Below, in pieces: positions 10,226-21,129 of a stretch of 64,000 bases of DNA; position 1 is the stretch's first letter; each line of letters starts with the position of its first letter. The notes under the pieces were generated by a model. It was not told the DNA's origin. It made no database searches and was given only the letters and a program-made list of their open reading frames with translations. Source of the DNA: Bryum argenteum (taxonomy: Eukaryota; Streptophyta; Bryopsida; Bryales; Bryaceae); NCBI GenBank assembly GCA_037043015.1, contig CM073322.1:21356364-21420363 (forward strand), written 5' to 3'. Both the position numbers and the translations under genes were made by a program.

Positions 10226-11363
10226 TTCGCGAGTTTCGTGCTTGTTTGTATAGCATGGTCAACATCAACTAAGGAAATTGGTTTTATATTGCATTCATTA
10301 TAACATGTACTAATATTCATACTCATTGGCACCAAACTTTCTAGAGGTCTTTCTATATGCAATCATACTTAAAATGGAGAAGGTGAATATTATGGACGGG
10401 TTCATTTCACTTAAATGAATAGCTCAAAAGATATGAAAAGTATTTGACATGTTCGTTCTCCTTAGAAATTGAAAGGATGTACTGTACAATGAACAATTGT
10501 ATTTATGCAATTTTAAAAAATCAATCTATTTATATATATAAGTAGAATGTATCATTAATTAAAACTAGCTCTTGATTTGACAAGTAGGTAAGGAGGTGGG
10601 TTATGAAGTAAGTAACAAAAATCAATGTCGACAAGACTAATAAATTTTGGGCATTTATGTATTGATGTAAAGGTAATTGTTTAGGTCAGTACTTATTCTT
10701 ACTAATCACGAGTTCATTACTTGCAAGGAAAAAGGGATTTTACATTGACACTATAATGCTATGTACTGAAACTATCAAAGTATATGTCTAAGTGTTTTTT
10801 GATAGACTTTATTAAATATAACAAGAACTTTAACTTCTTAACCAAGAAGGTTCGTAATAAATTCTAGTTTTATGCGTTTATGTGACTTTGTATTATTGAG
10901 AAAAGGGTGGAGTTTCACAAGCTTTTTTACCAAACTTTATCAATCTTTGTTTATACTAAAAATTTTGAGCTAAAACACTTGTTTGCAATTAACTAATAAT
11001 TGCATGGCTAATGATTTCTTCAATATCTTGCTCAAACAATCATAAATATTGAATGTATAAATTCTGCATCAAACCCCAAATCTGTTACACTGATATTATT
11101 CCATGTGCCATTTTGGCAAAATGTTGATGTGTCCAAATATATACCACAAATGTCTAATTTAGAAGTAGCCTTCACAAGTTGTGTGTTTTTTTTTTTTTTT
11201 TTTTTTTTTTTGAAACTTTGTAGTTTCCTTCTTGAGAGTAAATACGAGGTGCTAATATTCTAATGTATAAGAAATATTAGGTTGATTGAGTAATAAGAAC
11301 ACAAAATGTAAATTGCTCAAAGAATGAATCATGGAGTCTTCTAGGGTTAGGAATTAATGCACA
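10226..11363. other. AT-rich intergenic DNA with a T26 run, no gene seen
   Basis: A poly(T) run at 11186-11211 followed by GAAACTTTG is compatible with an old retroposon tail on the minus strand. Nothing else is identifiable. Confidence 0.35.
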
Positions 11364-11573
11364 TTAACCCCTAAGTGCCCAAGAAAGTTGAAATAGGTTC
11401 TTTGTTGTTTCATGCAGCTTACATGAAGGATCTAACTTTGGTATTCTAGGCTATAATTTGGTGTGGATGGGTTCATGCATACATACTACATGTTTAAAAA
11501 TTTGCAAACCCATATTTCAAATTTAGTATATTATTACATAAATTTTAGTTTTCAAGCCGAAACTTTTTTTTAC

Positions 11574-11607
<34 letters not shown>

Positions 11608-12243
11608 CAAAATTTTTTAATCAGGTTCATTAAAAATACTACTACTAAAATTCTCAAAAATTCAATTTGGGACTTTTACCAATTTTATAAGGACACCCTT
11701 CAAGAATCATATCAAATTTCAAGAGAATTTGTAATATTTCAAATTTTTCTTCCAAAAAGCTTCAAAATCTTCAAAATCTCATTGTTCACTTTTTCTCTTA
11801 ATTAAATGCATTTTACGTTATTCACGTTTTTTTCGTATTGTTTTTTAGAAAGTAATTTGCATGAAGGCCATAAATTCACAATGAGTCTAAAATTTTGTGT
11901 GGGTGTTTTCAACTTAAGAATCTACAAGGAAAGAAGTATAGGCAAAATGTTTGGAGTAATAATCATCAAGCTCTCTTCTGCATAAAGTAAACTATGTCTT
12001 TCAACAAATGCCCTATAGAAATTTGACATTAACTTTGAGTTTTATGATCTTGCAAATGGTGCAAATCCAAACAATGAAAATGGCAGCTAGTCGTGAGTGT
12101 AGGTAGGATGAAGATATTACGGTTCACATTTCCAAAAAAGAGTAAAAGTTTCAACCTTACCTTAATTTCTACAAGGTGGTCAAAAATTGTACAATTTGGT
12201 ATTTGAGATCCAAAAATGCTTGGGCATATACTGTAAAGGTTAA
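11364..12243. mobile_element. TTAA-flanked non-autonomous element (piggyBac-like), 880 bp
   Basis: The left end reads TTAA-CCCCTAAGTGCCCAAG. The right end, reverse-complemented, reads TTAA-CCTTTACAGTATATGCCC. The terminal repeats are diverged. The right TTAA (12240-12243) is shared with the next element. It contains a T-run at 11579-11607 and no coding sequence. Confidence 0.55.
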
Positions 12244-13151
12244 CCTCTAAAGGTATGAGGTCTCCAATTTACTTCTTATGTTTCTAGGAGCCTAGATGAA
12301 GGGGATAGAATCGATGCAATGTTGCTTAATTTTTACGGGATGTTTTCTATACTACAAGGTGTATGTGGGAAAATTTACAAAGTCAAACTTCACTTTTGGA
12401 GTTCTTGAATTGATTTTGATTTTCAGCTATGGGACGGGTTGAAAAAAACTATTTTTTCTAAGATAAATTGGGTTTTTTTTGTGTTTTTTTTTTTTTTTTG
12501 AAAATCTTTTCTTGACTGATTTTGTACTCACGTTTTCACGTGAGCCAAGCTAATCCGTCAAAATTACAAGAGCTTGATTTAAAGTTTTTCGTAATATTAC
12601 CAAAAATAATAATTAAAAATCAATATTTCCTAAAATTTGAGATTTAAGAATTTTTAGAATTTATTTTTCCTCTAAATTCACAATCTCATGAAGGTTCCTA
12701 CTTATTGTTCATTTTTCTCCTAAACCAAATACGATAAACGTAGTGCATGTGTTTACGGGATCCTTGATTCCAGTAAATAAATTGCATGAAGGTTCAAAAA
12801 ATCATATGAGTTCAAAAATCTTTGCATGGGCAAGCTCAACTTAGTTATCTACATGAAAAAAATGAGCAACATGTTTAAGGTAATATGCATCACGTTTTCC
12901 TTTGCACAAAGTAGACTACGTTCGCTCAAAAAAGATTTGCATAAAATTTGAATGTTACGATCTTAAAAATGACAAAGATCCAAGTTGAAATTTTAACCAC
13001 TACCTTCAATGGTAGTTTTCTTCAAGATCCTATGGACGAAAGTTTCAAAAAGTGTAAGAAATATTCTCATACTTCAAGGTTTAGAAGGTGGTCTAAAATT
13101 GCGGATCTGGAGTTTAGAGCTCTTAAACACCATGGTTGTTTTAGGGGTTAA
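12240..13151. mobile_element. TTAA-flanked piggyBac-like element, 912 bp
   Basis: The left end is TTAA-CCTCTAAAGG and the right end is TTTTAGGGG-TTAA. The right 250 bp match, in reverse, the left end of the 935-bp element at 60742 (shared CCCCTAAA and ACCATGGTG-like ends, then TCTTGAAGAAAACTA-like sequence). No transposase is encoded. It abuts the preceding element over one TTAA. Confidence 0.65.
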
Positions 13152-13582
13152 ACGTGGATATTACTATACATGCGTATAAAACTATTGAGTAAGTAAACAT
13201 TGATTTTTGAGATTACTTTTCAATCAACTAGTATGAATTACACTTGAATGTTATGAATGTAAGTATAGTAAGTCATTATCTTTTTTATGCACTAATTTCA
13301 GGTACAGATTGTAAACTATACCATATCTCATTCATAAATTAACCCCTAGTTGTGCCAAATGTCAAAAAGACAACATTTTGGATGACAAGATCAAAGTCTA
13401 AAAAGCCTTAGCTTCTTCATCCAAAGTCTGTTTTTGACATATAATTACTTGAGTTGTGTTCCAAATCAAGTCTAGTTTGTGTGGTGGAATTTGAATGCTC
13501 ATCCAATTTAGCTTCATATGCCTGTGCAAGAGCATGCCAAATGAAACAAATATCCTCGATCATTTAGATCATTCAGCGTTGT
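13152..13582. repeat. Intergenic DNA with a partial TTAA-element end at 13339
   Basis: TTAA-CCCCTAGTTGTGCC at 13339 resembles an element end. The next 130 bp share motifs such as CTTCTTCATCCAAAGTCTG with long TTAA elements at 16.2, 31.2, 33.0 and 38.1 kb. No matching right end was found, so the copy is probably truncated. Confidence 0.4.
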
Positions 13583-13680
13583 CACTAGTAGAAAAGTGGT
13601 ATGAGTAAAGTTACAAGTAGAGCCAAAGAGACACTATGCCTCTACTCATGGCTTTCGTGAGACCACCTTTTCTAGTATTG
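13583..13680. mobile_element. CACTA-like MITE, 98 bp
   Basis: The left end CACTAGTAGAAAAGTGGTAT is mirrored by the reverse complement of the right end, CAATACTAGAAAAGGTGG. The same ends occur in a 140-bp element at 44763. Starting with CACTA fits the CACTA superfamily; I could not define a clean 3-bp target duplication. Confidence 0.6.
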
Positions 13681-14040
13681 CATCAAGCAGACCTATAATC
13701 CATTTAAAGAACCTAAACTTTGTCTACGTACTGTACATAAGGATAATAATTGGACTTCGAACCCCTTGTATATATTTGAATATGCATGTATATTACCTTT
13801 ATTTATTTTTTATTTATTTTCTTGAACTTTCTCAGACACCATTTTCAAGTGCTAAAGCAAACATGTCATTGATATTGGTGATAATAATAGTATGTAATAG
13901 GCACTTAAGGTGTATAGTATGGGTACATGTCATCAAACACCACTCAGTTTGATATCTCGACACTCAACAAACTCGCAACAGACCATGGCAAAGTGGCAAT
14001 GAAGGTATAAACATGCACTTGAACATTGCATCCTACCGGA
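13681..14040. other. AT-rich intergenic DNA, no gene seen
   Basis: No repeat boundary or coding frame recognised. Confidence 0.35.
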
Positions 14041-14120
14041 TTTACCCTTAAATGTCAGAGCATGCCCCTCGGGCTTGGTTTCCAGTGTATTTTCAGAGGG
14101 GCTTGACGTTTAAGGGTTAA
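14041..14120. mobile_element. Minimal TTAA-type element, 80 bp
   Basis: The ends are TTTA-CCCTTAAATGTC and GACGTTTAAGGG-TTAA. Only about 48 bp separate the inverted termini. The internal GCCCCTCGGGCTTGG also appears, in related form, near the ends of the 242-bp copy at 42039. Confidence 0.65.
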
Positions 14121-14889
14121 AACGTTGAAGTGTCACGAGCCGGAAAGTATGGCCTTGGATGAACAGGCTCGATCTTCATGAATTCCGTACATTCCAAGTA
14201 TACATGAACGTTAAAAATCGATCACTGTGTAACATATGTAAGCATTTGGGTGGGAGCATGTGAACTGTCCAGTCTTTGAAAAAAATTAAAAGTTGAGAGG
14301 AAGATCTGAGTGACGGTTGTTTGTTTCCATCAGTCCATGTAACTACGGTTGGACTACCTAAAAGGGCCAGGGACCCAAAAGCGCTCTGTACCTCATTTGT
14401 AGATTGTGAAAATACAGATGTACTTCATTTGTATATAACGCAATTGGGTCAAATCTTACTTAGCACTTTGGAATTTTGTATAAAATTCACATATGCAAAT
14501 TACATGTTGCAAATTTTTACAATCCTCCTGAAAACCTATTTCGAATGTGGTCATAATTTTATTTTGAGTTTACTAGTGCTAAAAATAGGTCAGATCTCTT
14601 AAGTTGGTGCTTTTAGGACACTCAACCTTGTGCATGCAACATTTGATTGAGAGGGAGTGCAGAAGCTCACAGGTTCATGAGCGTTATAAATTTCTTGCCT
14701 TGGAGTTGAGTCAGCTCACCTTGCTTGTAAAATGGCACTTGGACTAGGCGATTCCATGTTGTTTGCTGAGTCAGAGTGTTTAGTAGGCATGAATCGGCAA
14801 TTGTGTACTCTTTTATTCAATAACCCAGATATGGGCTTTCACTGTTTAGATCTTGACAACAAGGTGTGATGGGAGACGCGCATGTGATT
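14121..14889. other. Intergenic DNA, no gene seen
   Basis: Moderate GC between 14121 and 14420, then AT-rich. A 93-codon frame at 14321-14602 has no recognisable product and is not supported. Confidence 0.35.
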
Positions 14890-16098
14890 CCACGTAAAAT
14901 GCAAAAAAGAGCCCAAAACGGGACGTTTGAGGTCTGGTGAGCCTCGCGTGAAATTGGGAACTTTTGCAGGATGTAGATTGTTCCCACATCTTTCCAAAAA
15001 GTCATTTCATGCTTCAAAATTTTCCCCTACTTAACCCTTAGACGCCTGAGGTGCCCCCAGGGGTCATATTCGAACAGAATCTCCTCTGTAGCTCTCAATG
15101 ATTGTACTCAACTTTTCACTTAAATTTTGATGTCAAACTGGTCACCTTCTTGTGATGCATTCAAAAAGTGAAATTTTAGAATTCAAATCACAATTTGTAT
15201 AAGTGATTTTGTGCTTTGAAAGGATTGTGGTAGGTAGGTTGGGGTTGTGCATAACCTTGTAGGAGGTTGCAAGCTCATCATTGATTGGATCATTCATGAT
15301 GCCTAGGTTCAAAAAAGTGCACTATTCATGATGCCCAAGTCCAAAAGATGTTGTGATCCAATACTGGACTGCCCAAATTCGTATAGCCTGACGTTTAAGG
15401 GTTAAGGACATATTCATGGTCAAAGTTTGAAAACACTATTTATAATCTTCCCAAAACTGCCCAAACTGCAATATACATGCTAATTTATCCTCAAAATCTC
15501 CCCACAATAAGTCAAACCGCAGAAACTTTAAAAATTCGCCAGAAATTGAGATTTTACTTTTTTCAAGTTTTGTTTTTTGCACATGTACAATATATGTGGT
15601 TTTAAGCATGATCTCACCGTTTGGATCTTCAATCCATTTAATTTTCACATGCCATTTGTATCGTCAAAGACCGATCTTTGTATTTAAATTTGAGCATACG
15701 GTCTCCATGTGAAAATTCAAGCATTTCTTTAGGTTTCACTGGTCGCATGAAGGTAAAAATTGCGTAGACATGTTTCTAACTTACTTAGAAACAAAAATGT
15801 GAAAAGCCTCAATTCAAATTTACTCTTAAAATTGGATTTTTGGGTTCACAAAGAACTTCAAACCCATTTTGCAACAAGGAAAGAAAACTATTTTCTCAAC
15901 TTTGAATGTTATGATCTCACAATTGGTGAGAAAGATCAAGTCAAGATTAAGTACACACGTACTTGGACAAGTTACGTACAAGATCTTACGATTACATACT
16001 CGAGATATTGTCAAAATTTGAATATTTCCATCTTGCATTGAGAGATAGTGGTTTTGAGGTCTTTTGGCAGTTTGGGGGCCTTTCGACTGTAGGGGTTA
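14890..16098. mobile_element. Long TTAA-type element, degenerate, interrupted by a 375-bp copy
   Basis: The interior matches the elements at 37603-39703, 46617-47115 and 51383-52206 in order: GTCATTTCATGCTTCAA, GGTCAAAGTTTGAAAAC, TACCTCCATGTGAA-type sequence, CAACTTTGAATGTTATGATC. It ends in TGTAGGGG-TTAC at 16098. The left end is not clear. It is non-coding. Confidence 0.55.
15031..15405. mobile_element. TTAA-flanked MITE, 375 bp, nested
   Basis: The ends are TTAA-CCCTTAGACGCC and GACGTTTAAGGG-TTAA. The interior is nearly identical to the copies at 17913, 38576 and 56169, including CTTTTCACTTAAATTTTGAT or its variant, GGTAGGTAGGTTGGGGTTG and ATGATGCCCAAGTCCAAAAG. It sits inside a longer TTAA element whose relatives lack it. 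Confidence 0.85.
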
Positions 16099-16793
16099 CC
16101 TCACATTGACCTAGCACTTGTGCAACTTGTGAGCCAAAGACTTAGATCAATTTATCCCATCAATTTTGGATCTTTTGTTTTTGCTCCACCCAGACTGAAA
16201 GTCTAAAATGACATTTCGGATGACAAGCAACAACTTTGAAGAGCCGTAACTTCTTCATCTTCAGTCTGTTTTAGACGAAATAGCTTAGGTTGAGTCCCAA
16301 ATTGTGTCCACAAATTTATCAAATTTCACGTGTGAATCTTGAAATATATTGACAAAGTCAAAGTTTGAGTGTTTTGTAAAAGAACATTCTTATTCTAGAA
16401 AATCGATCCGATTCGGGCTTCTCTCTTCTTCAGGGTTGAATTCAACGCGATTGACGCAACATGGCTAATAGAGTGGGCATGGAGCAGGAAGTATGGAATC
16501 AACAGGGCCAATTCAAAGCAACCGGGTCGGTCGGGTCAAACAAGCGGGACGAAGTCAAGGAAGCAAAACAACCGAAAACAGACAGAAACACGGGAACTAC
16601 AGAAACAGTATGCTCAAGTGCACACGAGGAGCAAGTTGCAATGATTCAGCAAGTCCCAGAATCATATTAACTTCAAGCTAGGCTCGTACGAACAATTCCT
16701 CAGGCCCCGGGCCACATGAATAATGATGTGCATGACCGGCCACCACGAAAATGGGCCGGCGATGATATTTCCCGGCAAATCGAGTAACTTCCG
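16099..16793. other. Repeat remnant then short GC-rich stretch
   Basis: 16190-16320 resembles the ACTTCTTCATC...GTTTTAGACGAAAT segment of other long TTAA elements. From about 16400 GC rises. A 69-codon frame starting ATGGCTAATAGAGTGGGC at 16461 has a good start context but no recognisable product. The region is bounded on the right by a LINE insertion. Confidence 0.35.
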
Positions 16794-17300
16794 TTTTTTT
16801 CTTTTCTTTTTTGAAACAAATTGAATTAATCAATTGCAAGTGAAAATAAACGACATTGGTGACCCCAGCCGGAGTCGGCCAGGGCAATACCGGACGCAGG
16901 ACCAAGCAAGACTAGAGACTGTTAGAGACTCTAAGTTAGCTATCTATGAGGTTGTATTGGTATAACACCCGGAAAAGAGGACGGTACGAGTCTATGGGTC
17001 CTGCGAGTACCCATGGGACTTTGTCCTCTAAAGGGAGGTAAGTAGCAAGAACGTTGTTGCGACACCATGATTGCTGAAAGTTGGTATGAAGTTGGGTAGT
17101 CAAGTCTGGATGCTGCTTGATGCGTTTCAGAGTCTTCTGCCATGATACCCTCCCGTAGTCAACCAGGCCCAACCAAATCTTCTGGTACATTTTGTTGTCC
17201 GGCCATACAATTCCGTTGAAGACGAGATCGTTCCGGCTGAGCCAGAGAGTCCATAGGACTACGCCGCGAACAGAGGACCATATGGATCCGAGGCTGCGGA
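16794..17300 (-). mobile_element. 5'-truncated LINE, flanked by a 10-bp target duplication
   Basis: AGTAACTTCC occurs at 16784-16793 and again at 17301-17310. Between them lies a minus-strand element whose poly(A) tail appears as the T-rich tract at 16795-16812. Its interior encodes the end of a LINE reverse-transcriptase protein. Target duplication, tail and 5' truncation are the standard signs of LINE retrotransposition. Confidence 0.8.
16936..17300 (-). pseudogene. C-terminal fragment of LINE ORF2 (reverse-transcriptase protein)
   Basis: The translated fragment contains VLWTLWLSRNDLVFNG, NKMYQKIWLGLVDYGR and WCRNNVLATYLP before a natural stop. The W..W..RND..FNG pattern is characteristic of the region downstream of the reverse-transcriptase domain in plant LINEs. 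No start codon, endonuclease or polymerase motifs are present, so it cannot act on its own. An ATG-initiated frame extending upstream to 17673 crosses into other insertions and is not a gene. Confidence 0.75.
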
Positions 17301-17310
17301 AGTAACTTCC

Positions 17311-17589
17311 TTTTTTTGAAACCAATGAATCAAAACCGATTGATTCACGGCAGCAGCAGCAGGCAAAGGCAGGCGCTGCGCTGCATGCGCTGCTAGCTTG
17401 GGCCGGGCCGGGCCTGACATTTTTCACATTATCAAGCTCCATAAATTGCTCATATACCGCCATCTCCGATGCAGATCTAGGCAGCTTGCAGGCTTTGCAC
17501 TCATGCTCCGTGACGTAACCTGCTGCTGTCACTGCTCTCCACAATAGCCGCGGCCAACGCCCCCCGCCCAATATCATCATTCTGCACTG
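17311..17589. repeat. Second retroposon tail and GC-rich host fragment
   Basis: A T7 run followed by GAAACCAATGAATCAAAACC begins directly after the right LINE target duplication and resembles another LINE 3' end. The rest is GC-rich with a CAG-repeat stretch near 17350 and is unassigned. Confidence 0.4.
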
Positions 17590-17766
17590 TTTTTTTTTTT
17601 TTTTGACACAAATGAAAGAACTTTCATTGCATGAGATAATATACATCCCCAGCCACAAGTGGCCTGGGCACAAGACTACAAGAAATCTAGAAAAAAGAAA
17701 AAGGACTCAAGGACGCTAGGACAGGCTAAAGCTCAGTGTGGGAAAGCGCGAGCGGAGCGAGTGCCT
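17590..17766 (-). mobile_element. LINE 3'-end insertion, 177 bp, with 11-bp target duplication
   Basis: ATTCTGCACTG is present at 17579-17589 and 17767-17777. The insert begins with T15 followed by GACACAAATGAAAG, the reverse complement of a LINE 3' UTR and tail. The rest is non-coding. Confidence 0.75.
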
Positions 17767-17912
17767 ATTCTGCACTGTTGCAAATGCATCCATGGTTCTG
17801 CCGAGCGCTCATGTAAGTAAGTATTGTCAGTTGATTGATACATGATTCATTCGTTTCAGCAAAATAAACTTAAACATGCATTACTTTGGTAGCATTAGGC
17901 TTTTTGCTTCTC

Positions 17913-18282
17913 TTAACCCTTAAACGTCTAAGGTGACCAGAGGGGTCCTTTTCCAGCATAATCTTCTCTGTAGCTCTCAATGTACCCACCTTTTCACTTA
18001 TATTTTGATGTCAAACTCGTCACCTTCTTGTGATGTATTCAAAAAGTGAAATTTTAGGAATCAAATCACAATTTGTATGAGTGATTTTGTGCTTTGAAAG
18101 GGTTGTGGTAGGTAGGTTGGGGTTGTACATAACCTTGTAGGAGGTTGCAAGCTCATCATTGATTGAATCATTCATGATGCCCAAGTTCAAAAAGTGCACT
18201 ATTCATGATGCCCAAGTCCAAAAGATGTTGTGATCCAATAATGGGCTGCCCAAATTCGTATAGCCTGATGTTTAAGGGTTAA
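17913..18282. mobile_element. TTAA-flanked MITE, 370 bp
   Basis: The left end is TTAA-CCCTTAAACGTC and the right end is GATGTTTAAGGG-TTAA, a 12-bp near-perfect terminal inverted repeat. The interior matches the 375-bp copy at 15031 along its whole length. Flanking sequences beyond TTAA share no longer direct repeat. Confidence 0.88.
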
Positions 18283-18740
18283 CAACTTCAACCAGGGACA
18301 CTCATTTGCACCCGATGATGAAGGTATTCATGTTATCGTTAATTGGAAGGTAGTGGACATATACACGAAAAACCATAAGACGAAATTGCTTGTGTGTGTG
18401 TGAAGAGAGAGTCACAAGTAGTTGTGTTTGAGGTTAGCAACATATTAAAGCAAGTAAGTTTGAACTTGAAGTGCGACTGAGCTCGCAAGCTATGGAGTTC
18501 CCTAAAACTCCCCAAGCTCAAATTTGTATGCTTCCCAGGGATTAGTCCTTGTTGACAGTTGACACAAGCCATAACCTAGCCATTTTGGGACTCCATACAT
18601 CTTGCAAAATCCCTATGACTTTATGGATTACTCAATTGTCAAGTGTGATAACACTAAAAGAAAAAGTGTCCTTTATAGTTTCACAACAATTGTGTTGTAC
18701 TCGTAAAACAACACATTTTTCCTGCGACATATTTGTTGAG
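18283..18740. other. Intergenic DNA, no gene supported
   Basis: Contains short open frames on both strands (60-77 codons) without recognisable features. Confidence 0.3.
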
Positions 18741-19160
18741 GTGTTTGTGGACAAGCCATGAAGGAAAATTTTTCTTCTAGGGTGACATATTTGTTGAGAA
18801 CCCCAATTCCGTTAAAATGGCATTATTCCGGTAAAATGGCACACCTCATCTTTCTGAGCTGTAGCTCAAAACCATGTGATATAACAGAATTTTAAGGTGA
18901 TATTAGGGGAAATGAGTGACAACGTATATAAAGAAGTGATATTACCAAAAAAATTGTGATATTACAGAATATATCATTTTATATGAGCACAAATATAAGA
19001 TCTAGTGTGACAAAATGGAACATGGCATAGTGCCATTCTAACGGAATTGTGGTTTGAGGTGTTTGTGGACAAGCCATGAAGGAAACTTTTTCTTCTAGGG
19101 TGACATATTTGTTGAGGTGTTTGTGGACAAGCCATGGAGGAAAGTTTTTCTTCTAGGGTG
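18741..19160. repeat. 58-bp tandem repeat, three copies, split by a MITE
   Basis: Copies begin GTGTTTGTGGACAAGCCATG at 18741, 19059 and 19117. The first two are full 58-bp units; the third is 44 bp. A 256-bp element separates copies one and two. Confidence 0.85.
18799..19054. mobile_element. MITE, 256 bp, 13-bp-plus inverted ends, TGAG target duplication
   Basis: The left end AACCCCAATTCCGTTAAAAT is mirrored at the right by the reverse complement of AACCACAATTCCGTTAGAAT. TGAG (or TTGAG) flanks both sides, and the uninterrupted junction between tandem copies at 19110-19120 shows only one TGAG. Superfamily not assigned. Confidence 0.8.
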
Positions 19161-19739
19161 ACGGAAGTAGGAGGAAGAGCACATTAGATGATATTCCATG
19201 ACAGAAGCACATGTTGTTATGTTGGGAGTTTAAACTCCATTGCGTGGACCACCATTGTACAATTTCAGTTTTAGGTTTCCTTGTGAGGTGAAGAAAATCA
19301 AGGAAATATACCCACACAAACTTTTCTTTCTCTTGCCCCATTGATGGCATAGCAACATTGTTGTAATGGGTGTCTTTTGGTTCTCTCGTTAAAACATATA
19401 TGGTCGCAATCACCAATCGACGTGTATGGCTTTCAGCTTCTAATACTTCAGCATCTAAAACAAGGAGGGCAGTAACAGATGTTAGCCATACTTTGTCCAT
19501 CTTAATGTTACATTGTCAAGCATACTAAAGTGGATGTCACAATATTCTCCATGTAACTCTGAAATAACTCTAGGTAGTACTTCCTATGTGGCATTATAAT
19601 TGTCCACTAGATTCTCTCAAATGTACCTTGAGAAGCAGGTTTTTTCAAACCTGTTGGGATAATTATAATGGGACAGAGGGAGTACGACATTGAAGCTTTA
19701 ATCATCTTCTACTCCACATTGTAAGGAGCAGTAAGTTCC
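19161..19739. other. Intergenic DNA with a 115-codon minus frame of unknown merit
   Basis: The minus frame 19500-19153 overlaps the end of the tandem repeat and has no domain I can identify. It is not called a gene. Confidence 0.3.
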
Positions 19740-20800
19740 TTGAAGAAAATTTTAGGGCATCGAAGGCCCCGCCATGCCAAGTGACGACGGCATAGTAAGC
19801 GCCTGTCTACTGTCCCTTCCTGCAGGACGTACCTTCACAGCTCACAATTGATCGATATCATAACTGAAACAGACAGGAATCAGATTGCACTAATAATCGT
19901 TCATCAGCAAAAACAAGTGGCAGCAACTTAAAGCTGAAAGAAGCCAGCCATCATCATCATTCAACCGCAGCTTAAGAGCTGGCCCGGTTGTAGCTCTTGT
20001 CGGTATTCGCAACTTGTACGAAGCCGAAAAGATTCGTCACCGACGATCCAGCTCCACGTATCAATCGAGACTGTGTACAACCATAAAGGAAAATTGCAAC
20101 TTGCCAAGATCAGAATCAGATCGATTATTGCTGCCTATGTTTAGCGTATACACTCAACATCGATCAGATCAGCATGTCGGGCAATGTAATGAAGGTACGA
20201 TCGAAGGTAGTCACATGCAGTCAGTGAGAATGCAGAACCATAATTCGATTATATGGTCGGGTCTGATGGTATATGTATGCTTCGTCCACGAAGAAGATTT
20301 TGAACGTCACCGACCTGCACAAGAATCTGATCGCCTGCAGGGCGAACCGGACACTCTACTGTAGCAATCAACTACATCCGGTTGAACTTCATCCGCGATG
20401 CGACTAAATTTGAACTCCCTGTCAGAGTTCATTCAACAAAAAGAACTCCGAAACCCTCATCCATTTCTTTCGCATCCAAAAAGCGACTCTTCCTCGTGGC
20501 CCCCAAGTTCGTGATTCGCTACAGACCCGAGGTTCAAATTGCTCATGAGTGCTGTAACAGAACTGTCTCTCCATCGACGAAGAGGCAGCATCTGCTAGTA
20601 AAGTGGCAATTAGCTCATCGTACTAGCTCGACAGCATATCCATGTCTCTGATGCGACATAATACAAAGGCACCTTCATGATGATCTTTCCATCCGCAACA
20701 AAAAAGCGAACGAGTACAGTAGAGTGTTCGATTGGCACCCCGGCTTTGGACACCGTCAAGCCTGTTCCCATCGCGGCATGATCAGGCTATAATTGTCCAT
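19740..20800. other. GC-richer island, possible decayed or spliced gene
   Basis: GC and CpG content are higher than in the flanks, and both strands have protein-like stretches. On the minus strand these include HSTVLVRFFVADGKIIMKVP (about 20735-20676) and VTFKIFFVDEAYIYHQTRP (about 20310-20250). They are separated by stops, and splice signals are ambiguous. Plus-strand frames of 116 and 89 codons also occur. I cannot name a product. Confidence 0.3.
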
Positions 20801-21129
20801 GCTTAAAATAATCCAGGCTCAAGCTCGAGACAATAATATATGAAAAAGTAGCATTCAAATATCTAAAGGGAAAGTCGACCACCCGAGCAGAGGTTCTAGA
20901 GACAGCGATTCAACGTACCGACGGAGTTACGGTGGAGGTTTCTGACTCAGAAAAAAAAGGGGCCAGTGGGTGTGGCCACCGCGCAGTGCAGCTCGTACAG
21001 TACAGTTTTGTCTGTTTTTTTTTTTCCCCTTTTTTCCTTATAATGTATTCATCTTTTATCAATCATTTATTGTAGTTTGCAGGTACGCTACGTGTGGTCC
21101 AGCATGGTAAAATGAATATTTGGATACGA
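20801..21129. other. Intergenic DNA, no gene seen
   Basis: GC falls from left to right, with a T-rich tract near 21009-21035. No convincing exon or repeat boundary. Confidence 0.3.

Noticed and set aside
11364..13151. One 1.8-kb transposon
   Set aside because: An internal TTAA with element-like ends on both sides at 12240 shows two abutting elements.
16461..16670. 69-codon frame with good ATGGCT start
   Set aside because: Too short, no recognisable domain or following exon; kept only as a note.
16936..17673. 245-codon frame as one complete gene
   Set aside because: The start lies in a separate LINE 3' insertion and the frame crosses a target duplication; only the LINE ORF2 fragment is meaningful.
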